NCBI GenBank assembly: GCA_945946745.1
Contig: CAMEWZ010000015.1
Location: 1-17,089, forward strand
Source of the DNA: an uncultured Clostridia bacterium
GTDB taxonomy: Bacteria; Bacillota; Clostridia; Oscillospirales; Oscillospiraceae
Reading direction: 5' to 3'
DNA length: 17,089 nucleotides
Shown: positions 1 to 7,030 of the stretch, in pieces
Position numbering within the stretch: position 1 is the first letter of the stretch
Layout of the letters: the number at the start of each line of letters is the position of its first letter
Position numbers and translations under genes: made by a program
The notes under the pieces: generated by a model
Databases searched by the model: none
Told to the model about the DNA's origin: nothing
What the model saw: the letters and a program-made list of their open reading frames with translations, nothing else

Positions 1-30
1 CTCCTCAAGGAGAAGCCTTGGACGCTGTAA
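1..30 (+). CDS. C-terminal tail of an upstream gene, possibly the sugar-binding protein of the first ABC transporter (partial)
   Basis: Frame 1 is open from the window edge to a TAA at 28-30 and would encode the last nine residues, LLKEKPWTL. RbsA/RbsC-type importers are normally preceded by a periplasmic-type substrate-binding protein gene. None is found elsewhere in the window for this transporter, so this tail is a reasonable candidate. Nine residues cannot identify a family; the assignment rests on gene order only. Confidence 0.3.
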   Translation, partial: LLKEKPWTL

Positions 31-34
31 GCGC

Positions 35-64
35 CAGTGGGATAAACACCAATTTTTCCCACTG
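35..64 (+). promoter_or_regulatory. Intergenic stem-loop ahead of the RbsA-like gene
   Basis: CAGTGGGA at 35-42 and TCCCACTG at 57-64 form a perfect 8-bp stem with a 14-nt loop, just after the probable upstream stop codon. No U-tract follows, so it is unlikely to be a full terminator. Such hairpins between a binding-protein gene and its ATPase gene often stabilise the upstream mRNA or attenuate read-through. That role is inferred. Confidence 0.4.
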
Positions 65-125
65 CTGCGTCAGCCCGATAAGCGTTTCCTTTTATTGAGA
101 AATCGTATGAAAAGGAAGGGAATCC

Positions 126-1646
126 ATGGAAAAAATCAGAATTGAAACCCGGAACGTATCCATAGAGTTTCCCGGTGTAAAAGCGCTCTCAGACATCAAT
201 TTCTCCATTGAAACGGGAGATGTGCGGGCGGTGGTGGGCGCCAACGGCGCGGGAAAATCCACGCTGATGAAGGTGCTGGCAGGCGCGAATCCCGGCTACA
301 CCGGGCAGGTTCTGCTGAACGGGAACGTGGTAGAGCTGCGAAACCCCAGCGTCGCAAAGAAGCTGGGCATCGAAATCGTTTATCAGGAAGTGGATATGGC
401 CCTGTTCCCCGCCCAGACTGTGGCCGAGAACATTATGATGAACGAGCTGATCACCGGTATGGAACGGAAGGTGGCCGTGAACTGGAAGCACATTCGCACC
501 GCGGCCAGAGAAACCTTGAAAAGACTGCATATTGATATCGACGAAAACTTACAGGTCAGTGAACTGTCCCTGGCGCAGAAGCAGCTGGTGCTGATAGCCC
601 GGGCGGTGCAGGGCTCCTGTAATTTCCTAATATTGGACGAGCCCACGGCGCCTTTGAGCACCGCGGAGACAGAAAAACTGTTCGCTCTGGTGGAGCATCT
701 GACCAAGACCGAGAACATCGCGGTGATCTTTATTTCCCACCGGCTCCAGGAGGTGCTGCGGATCTGCCGCACCATCACCGTTATGCGCAACGGCGAGCTG
801 GTTGCCAATTACCCCATCACCTCCCAGACCACCATCAAGTCCATTGTGGATCAGATGCTGGGCCGCTCCTTTGAGGAGTATTTCCCCAAGGTGCAGGGGC
901 ACATTGGGGAGGTCGCTTTTGAAGTCAAAAACCTGTGCGACGAGGAAGGCATGCTGAAGAACGTCAGCGTCAACATCCGCCAGGGAGAAATCGTGGGCGT
1001 CAGCGGCCTGGTTGGCGCGGGCAAAAGCGAGCTGTGCAAAACCATTTTCGGCGCCCGGGCAAAGAAAAGCGGCCAGGTGCTGCTCAACGGCAAGGAGCTG
1101 AAGATCAAGTCGCCCACCGACGCGGTGCGCTACAAGCTAGGCCTGGTGCCGGAGGAGCGCCGGAAGGAAGGCGTTCTGGTGGACGAGCCGGTCTACTTTA
1201 ACCTGGCGGCGGCGGATCTGCCCAAATACAGCAACGGCATCTTCATCAGCCGGAAGAAGCAGCTGGAAAATGCCCAGAATTACATTCAGTCCCTGGGCAT
1301 CAAAACACCCACGGCGTCCCAGCTGGTGGCCTTCCTCTCCGGCGGCAATCAGCAGAAGGTGGCCGTTGGCAAGTGGCTGGCGGCGGACTGCGAGGTTTAT
1401 ATTTTTGACGAGCCCACCAAGGGCGTGGACGTAGGCGCCAAGCATGATATCTTCCAGCTGATCCAGGATATCGCGGCAGCGGGAAAATGTGTGCTGTATG
1501 TAACCAGTGAAACCTCCGAGATCATGGCTATTACAGACCGAACCTATGTGATGTACGGCGGCTGCGTGACGGCGGAGCTTGTGACAGCCGATACCACCGA
1601 AGATGAAATTATGTTCTATTCCACAGGGGGAAAAGATAATGAATAA
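126..1646 (+). CDS. Sugar ABC importer ATP-binding protein, RbsA/MglA type (two ATPase domains)
   Basis: This is the cytoplasmic ATPase of a carbohydrate ABC importer of the ribose/galactose (CUT2) class, 506 aa, the usual length. Two ABC domains are visible. The first has Walker A GANGAGKST (residues 38-46), an LSLAQKQ signature and Walker B LILDEPTAP near residue 170. The second has GLVGAGKSE near residue 297, the signature LSGGNQQK near 404 and Walker B IFDEPTKGVD near 425. The start is supported by AAGGAAGGG at 112-120. The permease gene overlaps its 3' end. Because kinase and isomerase genes for methylthioribose follow, the substrate is inferred to be 5-methylthioribose, 5-deoxyribose or a similar ribose derivative rather than ribose. 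The binding protein that would set specificity is missing from the window. Confidence 0.93.
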   Translation: MEKIRIETRNVSIEFPGVKALSDINFSIETGDVRAVVGANGAGKSTLMKVLAGANPGYTGQVLLNGNVVELRNPSVAKKLGIEIVYQEVDMALFPAQTVAENIMMNELITGMERKVAVNWKHIRTAARETLKRLHIDIDENLQVSELSLAQKQLVLIARAVQGSCNFLILDEPTAPLSTAETEKLFALVEHLTKTENIAVIFISHRLQEVLRICRTITVMRNGELVANYPITSQTTIKSIVDQMLGRSFEEYFPKVQGHIGEVAFEVKNLCDEEGMLKNVSVNIRQGEIVGVSGLVGAGKSELCKTIFGARAKKSGQVLLNGKELKIKSPTDAVRYKLGLVPEERRKEGVLVDEPVYFNLAAADLPKYSNGIFISRKKQLENAQNYIQSLGIKTPTASQLVAFLSGGNQQKVAVGKWLAADCEVYIFDEPTKGVDVGAKHDIFQLIQDIAAAGKCVLYVTSETSEIMAITDRTYVMYGGCVTAELVTADTTEDEIMFYSTGGKDNE

Positions 1647-2619
1647 AAGATTAAGTGCCCACCGGGCGGTCAGCTTCCTCACAAACTGGGCGGCGGTCAT
1701 CGCCATATTTGTTCTGATCGTGCTGTTTTCCGTGCTGGCGCCGGGCTTTTTGTCCGTCGGCAACTTTGAGACCATTCTGCGTTCCATTTCCATCAATACG
1801 GTGCTGGCCATGTCTCTGACGGTCACCCTGGCTGTGGGCGGCTTTGATCTGGCCGCCGGTGCCCTGGCGTCGGTTTCCGGCTATTTCGTCATGAGCTTTG
1901 TACTGTGGTATGGCATGGATCTGCTGCCCGCGACCATCATCACCATTGTGCTGACCATGCTGCTGCAATGCGTCACCATGTTCCTTATTATTAAGTGCAA
2001 GATTCCCGATCTGCTGGCAACCTGCGCCATGATGTTTGTGCTGCAGGGCATCGGCTTGACCTACACCGGCGGCGGCGCGATCTCCGCCGGTATGAAGCGG
2101 CCCAACGGCATGGAGTCCGTCGGCTCCATCCCCGGCATTATGAAGACCATCGGTTCTTCCCCCACCATCATCATTATCATGCTGGTGTGCGTCCTGCTGG
2201 TGCATGTGTTCCTGTCCTACACCAAGTATGGCCGCTACATATACGCCGTGGGCGGCAACAAAACCGCTGCCAAGCTCTCCGGTATTCCCGTGAAAAAGTA
2301 CCGCTTCGCCGCTGGCATGATCGCCGCCTTCTTCATCGCGCTGACCGGTGTTCTGGTCTGCTCCCGGAACCAGTCCGCCCAGATCCAGGGCGCGGAAGGT
2401 TACCAGATGTACGCGCTGGCCGCCGTGTTCATCGGCAGAAGCGTGGCCGGACAGGGAAAGCCCAACGCCATCGGCACCCTGGTGGGCGCCACGCTGGTCG
2501 GCATCCTGGACAACGGCCTCATCATGATCGGTGTGCCGTATTATTCTCTGAACGCGGTCAAGGGCGGTGTTCTGGCTCTGGCGCTGATCGCCGCGTACGT
2601 TTCCAGCAAGGACGATTAA
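1639..2619 (+). CDS. Sugar ABC importer permease, RbsC type
   Basis: Membrane permease of the CUT2 family (BPD_transp_2), about 326 aa, nearly all hydrophobic and made of many transmembrane helices. Family signatures are visible: AVGGFDLAAGALASVSG matches the RbsC 'GGIDLSVG' stretch, and YAVGGNKTAAKLSGIPV matches the conserved cytoplasmic loop. I chose the ATG at 1639, which overlaps the ATPase stop by 8 nt and has a G-rich site (1626-1630) upstream. An in-frame ATG at 1603 would add 12 unlikely residues. The overlap implies translational coupling. It pairs with the upstream ATPase to import the substrate of the following kinase. Its reading frame ends 10 nt before the kinase start. Confidence 0.92.
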   Translation: MNKRLSAHRAVSFLTNWAAVIAIFVLIVLFSVLAPGFLSVGNFETILRSISINTVLAMSLTVTLAVGGFDLAAGALASVSGYFVMSFVLWYGMDLLPATIITIVLTMLLQCVTMFLIIKCKIPDLLATCAMMFVLQGIGLTYTGGGAISAGMKRPNGMESVGSIPGIMKTIGSSPTIIIIMLVCVLLVHVFLSYTKYGRYIYAVGGNKTAAKLSGIPVKKYRFAAGMIAAFFIALTGVLVCSRNQSAQIQGAEGYQMYALAAVFIGRSVAGQGKPNAIGTLVGATLVGILDNGLIMIGVPYYSLNAVKGGVLALALIAAYVSSKDD

Positions 2620-2629
2620 GGAGGCCGTT

Positions 2630-3853
2630 ATGGCAAAGTTTGATCATAACTTCAGCATGACCCCGGAGGATACCATAGAATACGTCCGGGAGAAGCTGCC
2701 GGATTTCTTCGGGCCGGGAACGCTGACCTGCAAGGAAATCGGTGACGGCAACATCAACTATGTTTACCGGGTGGCATCCGAGGATGGGAAAAAATCCTTG
2801 ATTGTCAAGCACGCGGAGACGGTGGTTCGTTCCTCCGGTCAGCAGACCAGCACCGACCGCAACCGGATTGAGGCGGAGATTTTGGGCATCCAGCGGGAGC
2901 TGTCCCCTGCCCATGTGCCGGAGATTTACCTGTATGATCCGGTGATGTGCTGCGTGGTCATGCAGGACATCGGAGATCACGAGAATCTGCGCTATGCCTT
3001 GATTGCCCACAAGACCTACCCCACCCTGGGGCAGGATCTGGCGGATTTTATGGCCCGGACGCTGATCTGCACCACGGATCTGGTGCTGACGCCGGATCAG
3101 AAGAAGCGCTACACCGGCCAGTTTATCAATCCGGCCATGTGCGCCATTTCCGAGCGGCTGGTGCTGACGGATCCCTACCGGAATCCCGCGGGCCGCAACC
3201 GGATTTTCCCTGGCAACGAGGCATTCGTGCAGCGGGAGCTGTATGGAGACGAGGCGCTGTGCCTGGAGGCGGGAAAGCTGAAAATGGCGTTCCAGACCAA
3301 GGCCCAGAGTCTGATCCACGGCGACTTGCACAGCGGCTCCATTTTTGTCAAGCCCGGCTCCACCATGGTGCTGGATCCGGAGTTCGCGTTCTATGGCCCG
3401 GCGGGCTATGACGTGGGCAACGTTGTGGCGCACTTCGTGTTTGCCTGGGCCAATGCCGAGGTCACCATAACCGACCCGGAAGAAAAGAAGGCCTTCCAGC
3501 GCTGGGTGGAGCAGACCCTGGAGGAGTCCGTGGACGGCTTTGCCCAGAGGGCGGAGGCGATTCTGGACAAAGGCTGCCAGGATCCCATGTTCCGGGGAGA
3601 AGGGTTCACCCGGTGGTATCTGGAGGACATTTTGCAGGATACCGCGGGCTTTGCCGGTACGGAGCTGATCCGCCGGGTGGTCGGCTCCGCCAAGGTCAAG
3701 GATCTGGAGTGTGTCCAGGAGCCTTCCGCCCGGCTGCGGATGGAGCGCATCTGCATTTTGGCGGCCAAGGCGTTTATTCTGAACCGGGGAACGGGCTTTG
3801 CCCGGGGCCGGTGCTACGGCGAGGTACTGCGCGGCGTGGCCGCGAAAATCTGA
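2630..3853 (+). CDS. mtnK: S-methyl-5-thioribose kinase (MtnK-like)
   Basis: Predicted to phosphorylate 5-methylthioribose (or 5-deoxyribose) at C1 using ATP, giving the 1-phosphate. At 407 aa it has the length of bacterial MtnK, a member of the choline-kinase/APH-like fold. The N-terminal stretch EIGDGNINYVYRV (from about residue 36) is the typical MtnK nucleotide loop. The catalytic loop is HGDLHSGSI at residues 230-238, with D232 as the expected catalytic base. The metal-binding DPEF is at 249-252, followed by GPAGYDVGN. A strong AGGAGG overlaps the permease stop codon. Position directly after a ribose-type importer suggests the substrate arrives from outside the cell, not only from intracellular methylthioadenosine. 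I see no missing key residue. Confidence 0.93.
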   Translation: MAKFDHNFSMTPEDTIEYVREKLPDFFGPGTLTCKEIGDGNINYVYRVASEDGKKSLIVKHAETVVRSSGQQTSTDRNRIEAEILGIQRELSPAHVPEIYLYDPVMCCVVMQDIGDHENLRYALIAHKTYPTLGQDLADFMARTLICTTDLVLTPDQKKRYTGQFINPAMCAISERLVLTDPYRNPAGRNRIFPGNEAFVQRELYGDEALCLEAGKLKMAFQTKAQSLIHGDLHSGSIFVKPGSTMVLDPEFAFYGPAGYDVGNVVAHFVFAWANAEVTITDPEEKKAFQRWVEQTLEESVDGFAQRAEAILDKGCQDPMFRGEGFTRWYLEDILQDTAGFAGTELIRRVVGSAKVKDLECVQEPSARLRMERICILAAKAFILNRGTGFARGRCYGEVLRGVAAKI

Positions 3854-3868
3854 CAGGAGGGATACAGT

Positions 3869-4912
3869 ATGTTTCGAGCGGACGAAGGCCTGGCGTTTTT
3901 GCTGCGGTATGAGAATATCGCCTGGTATGAAGACGGGGCCGTTCAGATTTTGGACAGACGCATTTACCCCATCCGGATCGAGTCTGTGATTTGCCGCCGC
4001 CATGAGGAGGTGGCCCAGGCCATCGCGGATATGGTCACCCAGAGCGGCGGCCCCTATACCGCCGCGGCTATGGGCATGGCCCTGGCGGCCTACGAGGCCC
4101 GGGAGCTGCCGGAAGAAGAATACCTTCCCTATCTGGAGAAGGCGGCCTATACCCTGTCCCACGCCCGTCCCACCACCATGGAACGGATGAAGGGCGTGAC
4201 CCGGCGGGCCATGGGTGTGGTGACCCGGGAGCTTGCCGCCGGCACCAGCCGGGAGGATATGCCGGAGAAGCTGCGCCAGGACGCCATTGCCCGGCTGAAT
4301 GAGAATTATACCCGTTATGACAAAATTGCCGTCCATCTGGCGGATCAGATCCCCGATGGCGGCACGGTGATGACCCAGTGCTTTGCGGAAACCATCATCG
4401 GAACCCTGCTGCGGGAATGCCGCCGCCGGGGGAACGAAGTGAAGATGATCTGCCCGGAGACCCGGCCCTATTACCAGGGCGCCCGGCTGACGGCCTCCGT
4501 GGCCAGCGACATGGGCTTTGACACCACCGTGATCACCGACAATATGCCCGCCTATACCATGAAGATGAAGAAGGTGGACGTGTTCACCTCCGCCGCGGAC
4601 GTCATCACCATGGACGGCTATGTGGTCAATAAGGTGGGCACCTTCCAGATCGCCCTGGCGGCCCGGTATTGGGGCATCCCCTATTTTGCCACCGGCACCC
4701 CCAACCCCGCCCATCCCGGCATCGACTCCGTGGAGATCGAGCTGCGGGATCCGGCGCTGGTCACCGAGTCCATGGGCCTCAGGCACACCCTGCCCGGGGT
4801 GAAGGGCTACTATCCCGCCTTTGATGTCACCCCGCCGAAGCTGGTGGACGGCATTGTGACCGACAAGGGAATTTTGTCTCCTTACAACCTCAAATCCTAT
4901 TTTGGGGAATAA
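3869..4912 (+). CDS. mtnA: S-methyl-5-thioribose-1-phosphate isomerase-like protein (MtnA / eIF2B family)
   Basis: Predicted to convert (methylthio)ribose-1-phosphate to the ribulose-1-phosphate. At 347 aa it has normal MtnA length. Visible family motifs are PETRPYYQGARLTA, VVNKVGTFQIALAA and YPAFDVTPPKLVDGIVTDKG. The expected catalytic Cys is C171 in MTQCFAET, and the Asp is D244 in TSAADVITMDG. Both motifs are divergent: canonical MtnA has THCNAG and GADRI, and an N-terminal RPT-AVN stretch that is RPTTMERM here. So it is an unusual branch. The start follows AGGAGGG at 3855-3861. Adjacency to mtnK makes this function likely. A ribose-1,5-bisphosphate isomerase, the other enzyme of this fold, is a less likely alternative. 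Confidence 0.85.
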   Translation: MFRADEGLAFLLRYENIAWYEDGAVQILDRRIYPIRIESVICRRHEEVAQAIADMVTQSGGPYTAAAMGMALAAYEARELPEEEYLPYLEKAAYTLSHARPTTMERMKGVTRRAMGVVTRELAAGTSREDMPEKLRQDAIARLNENYTRYDKIAVHLADQIPDGGTVMTQCFAETIIGTLLRECRRRGNEVKMICPETRPYYQGARLTASVASDMGFDTTVITDNMPAYTMKMKKVDVFTSAADVITMDGYVVNKVGTFQIALAARYWGIPYFATGTPNPAHPGIDSVEIELRDPALVTESMGLRHTLPGVKGYYPAFDVTPPKLVDGIVTDKGILSPYNLKSYFGE

Positions 4913-4914
4913 GC

Positions 4915-4944
4915 AAAAAACCAGCGCCGCGGCTGCGGCGCTGG
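4915..4944 (-). terminator. Rho-independent terminator of the DeoR-family gene
   Basis: CCAGCGCCGC at 4921-4930 and GCGGCGCTGG at 4935-4944 form a perfect 10-bp GC-rich stem with a 4-nt loop. The run of six A at 4915-4920 on the + strand becomes the U-tract for transcription on the - strand. The terminator lies just past the regulator's stop codon. On the + strand no T-run follows, so for the mtnA transcript it would act weakly at best. Confidence 0.9.
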
Positions 4945-4950
4945 GGAGCA

Positions 4951-5718
4951 TCAATCCGGCATGGTGGTCAGCACGGTTACATTGTTCTTGGCCAGCATAT
5001 CCGACCATTGGCCGCTGGGAACGGCATCGGTAATGAGCACATCCAGCTCCTTATAGGGCATGATGTGCACAAAGCCGGGAACGCCAAACTTGGTGCTGTC
5101 CGCCATCAGAAAGGAGCGGGCGCTTTGCTCGGCAAGGATCTGACGGAAGGAGGCGACCTGCTCATTGGCGTCGAACACACCCTTGGTCAGGTTCAGACTC
5201 CGGCAGGAGAAAAAGGCCTTGTCGAAATAATGGTGCCGCAGAAAGGTCAGCGCCTCCGCGCCGAACATGCCCTGATCCAACACCCGGACGCTGCCGCCGG
5301 TGACCACCAGATCGATGTTTTCCTGGTTGGCAAGCTCCCGGATGACCCAGAGGGAGTTGGTGACCACGGTCAGCTCCAGACTGCGGATTTCCGTACACAG
5401 CTCTGCCGCCGTGGTGGAGTGATCCAGGAAAATGCAGTCCTTGGGCTTGATCTGGGTGGCGGCGATTTCCGCGATCCGCTTTTTTTCTGCCACACGCAGA
5501 TTCTTTTTGATGCTGGAGGCGGTGGTAGAGGCGCTTCGCACGGACAAAGACGCGCCGCCGTAGGTTTTGGTGCAGAAGCCCTCGTTGCAGAGCACTGCCA
5601 GATCCCGGCGGATGGTTTCATCGCTGACCTGGAATTTCCGGGCGATCTCACCAACGGTGACGGATTTTTGCTGTAAGAGCAGACGCTTGATTTCTTCCCT
5701 GCGCTGGAATGAAAGCAT
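4951..5718 (-). CDS. DeoR-family transcriptional regulator
   Basis: Sugar-phosphate-responsive repressor, 255 aa, the usual length. The N-terminal winged helix-turn-helix contains VGEIARKFQVSDETIRRDL followed by the YGGASL hinge (residues about 20-60). The C-terminal DeoR sensor domain shows IFLDHSTTA, VVTNSLWV and VVTGGSVR, typical of the fold that binds phosphorylated sugars. I prefer the ATG at 5718: AGAGG lies nine bases upstream, whereas the earlier in-frame ATG at 5727 directly abuts that site. It is convergent with mtnA and divergent from the dehydrogenase gene, across a region with repeated TGTGGAA boxes. The inferred role is control of both arms, with a (methylthio)ribose or ribulose 1-phosphate as inducer. 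Confidence 0.93.
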   Translation of the reverse strand: MLSFQRREEIKRLLLQQKSVTVGEIARKFQVSDETIRRDLAVLCNEGFCTKTYGGASLSVRSASTTASSIKKNLRVAEKKRIAEIAATQIKPKDCIFLDHSTTAAELCTEIRSLELTVVTNSLWVIRELANQENIDLVVTGGSVRVLDQGMFGAEALTFLRHHYFDKAFFSCRSLNLTKGVFDANEQVASFRQILAEQSARSFLMADSTKFGVPGFVHIMPYKELDVLITDAVPSGQWSDMLAKNNVTVLTTMPD

Positions 5719-5748
5719 TAGAATCATCCTCTCTATAAATCTACAACA

Positions 5749-5778
5749 ATACTACCACAGAATATGTGGAATCGTAAA
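5749..5778 (-). promoter_or_regulatory. Putative promoter of the DeoR-family gene
   Basis: On the - strand, TTTACG (5778-5773) and TAGTAT (5754-5749) are separated by 18 bp. Each matches the sigma-A consensus at four of six positions. Transcription would start about 24 nt before the regulator's ATG. The palindrome at 5755-5769 fills most of the spacer, which would suit autorepression. Confidence 0.4.
5755..5769. promoter_or_regulatory. Inverted repeat CCACA-N5-TGTGG, candidate operator
   Basis: CCACA at 5755-5759 and TGTGG at 5765-5769 form a perfect inverted repeat in the divergent intergenic region. The TGTGGAA half-site recurs twice more downstream (from 5798 and 5815). A DeoR-family protein encoded next door is the natural candidate to bind it. 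Binding is inferred. Confidence 0.5.
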
Positions 5779-5792
5779 GTGTTTTCTTCGGA

Positions 5793-5825
5793 TTTTTTGT
5801 GGAAAATGGTTTTTTGTGGAAAATG
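5793..5825 (+). repeat. Two tandem 16-bp direct repeats (TTTTTTGTGGAAAATG), candidate operator array
   Basis: The 16-bp sequence occurs at 5793-5808 and again at 5810-5825, separated by one G, so the centres are 17 bp apart. Each contains the TGTGGAA box that is also part of the nearby palindrome. The array lies 50-80 bp before the alcohol dehydrogenase start, where a repressor would control the right arm. DeoR-family proteins commonly bind repeated short boxes. Confidence 0.6.
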
Positions 5826-5875
5826 TACCAATCCATGGAAATCCAAGGGGAACGCGGCAAAGAAACGAGGCGTTT

Positions 5876-7030
5876 ATGAATTACCGATATTATCTGCCCA
5901 CCGACATTCTCTTTGGGCCGGGGGTGCTGGATCGACTCCACGAAAAGCCGCTGCCCGGGCGGCACGCCCTGGTGGTGACGACTTCGGGCAAATCCGTGAA
6001 GCGGCTGGGCTATCTCGACCGGCTGCGCCGGGAGCTGACGCTGAGCGGCGTGGGCTACACCCTGTATGACAAGGTCTGCCCCAACCCCACCCGGGACAAT
6101 GTGATGGAGGGCGCGGCCCTTGCCAGACAGGCCGGCTGCGATTTTCTGGTGGCCCTGGGCGGCGGCAGCGCCATTGATGCGGCTAAGGGCATGGCGGTGA
6201 TGGCGGTAAACGACGGCGACTGCTGGGACTATGTCCGGGACGGCTCCGGAAAGGGACTGCCCCTAAAGGAAAAGCCCCTGCCGCTGGTTGCGATTCCCAC
6301 CACCGCCGGTACCGGCTCGGAGGCGGACGCGGGCTGCGTGATCTCCTATCCCGAGCGCAAGGAAAAGGTTTCCTTCGGAACGCCCTGGAGCTTCCCGGCC
6401 ATCAGCGTGGTGGATCCGGAGCTGATGTGCAGCGTGCCCCCCAGGCTGACGGCCTACCAGGGCTTTGACGTGCTGTTCCATGTGGTGGAATGCTACATCA
6501 GCCGGGCGGCAACGCCCTTGAGCGATCTGATTTGCCTGGATGCCGCCCGGCGGGTGGTCACCTTCCTGCCCAGAGCGGTTGCCCAGGGGGACGATATGGA
6601 AGCCAGAACGGAAATGGCCTGGGCCAGTACCGAGGCGGGCATGTGCCTGACCCACAGCTCCCTGACCGCCCAGCATTCTCTGGAGCACTCCCTGTCCGGG
6701 TTCTACCCCGAGCTGACCCACGGGGCGGGACTGATCCTCATCAGCCGGGCTTATCTGCGCCGCTGCGCCGGACAGGAGGCCTACCGGGAGCGGATGACGG
6801 CCCTGGCTCAAGCGATGGGCGCGGAGCCGTCTCCCCAGGGCGTTCTGGACGCGCTGGAGAAGCTGATGACGCGATGCGGTGTGGCGGAGCTGCGCATGTC
6901 CCAGTTTGGCATTACCCGGGAGTCCCTGGGGGCGGTGGCGGAGAAATCCGTTGACCGGCGCTATGCCAACGAGCGCGCGCCGCTGAGCCGGGAGGAGGCG
7001 CAGGCAATCCTTGAACAGTCCTACGCTTAA
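5876..7030 (+). CDS. Iron-containing (group III) alcohol dehydrogenase
   Basis: NAD(P)H-linked alcohol dehydrogenase of the FucO/ADH4 type, 384 aa, the normal size. The start MNYRYYLPTDILFG follows ACGAGG at 5865-5870; the frame is open further upstream but without coding character. The cofactor motif GGGSAIDAAK is near residue 95. All four metal ligands of the family can be placed: D198 and H202 (FDVLFH), H267 (HSLEH) and H282 (ELTHG), almost the spacing of FucO. It opens the right arm next to the operator array. In context it would reduce the aldehyde released by the class II aldolase, to 2-(methylthio)ethanol or ethanol, regenerating oxidised cofactor. The exact aldehyde cannot be read from sequence. 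Confidence 0.92.
   Translation: MNYRYYLPTDILFGPGVLDRLHEKPLPGRHALVVTTSGKSVKRLGYLDRLRRELTLSGVGYTLYDKVCPNPTRDNVMEGAALARQAGCDFLVALGGGSAIDAAKGMAVMAVNDGDCWDYVRDGSGKGLPLKEKPLPLVAIPTTAGTGSEADAGCVISYPERKEKVSFGTPWSFPAISVVDPELMCSVPPRLTAYQGFDVLFHVVECYISRAATPLSDLICLDAARRVVTFLPRAVAQGDDMEARTEMAWASTEAGMCLTHSSLTAQHSLEHSLSGFYPELTHGAGLILISRAYLRRCAGQEAYRERMTALAQAMGAEPSPQGVLDALEKLMTRCGVAELRMSQFGITRESLGAVAEKSVDRRYANERAPLSREEAQAILEQSYA

Noticed and set aside
4921..4944. Efficient terminator for the mtnA transcript on the + strand
   Set aside because: No T-run follows the stem on the + strand; the U-tract exists only for the - strand.
2558..5008. A very long open frame (over 800 codons) on the - strand across the kinase and isomerase genes
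   Set aside because: It is rich in His, Gly and Gln in a pattern typical of the antisense of GC-rich codons, has no recognisable domain, and covers two clear MtnK/MtnA genes on the + strand.
5008..5676. A + strand open frame opposite the DeoR-family gene
   Set aside because: The - strand protein has a full helix-turn-helix and sensor domain; the + strand product has no recognisable motif.
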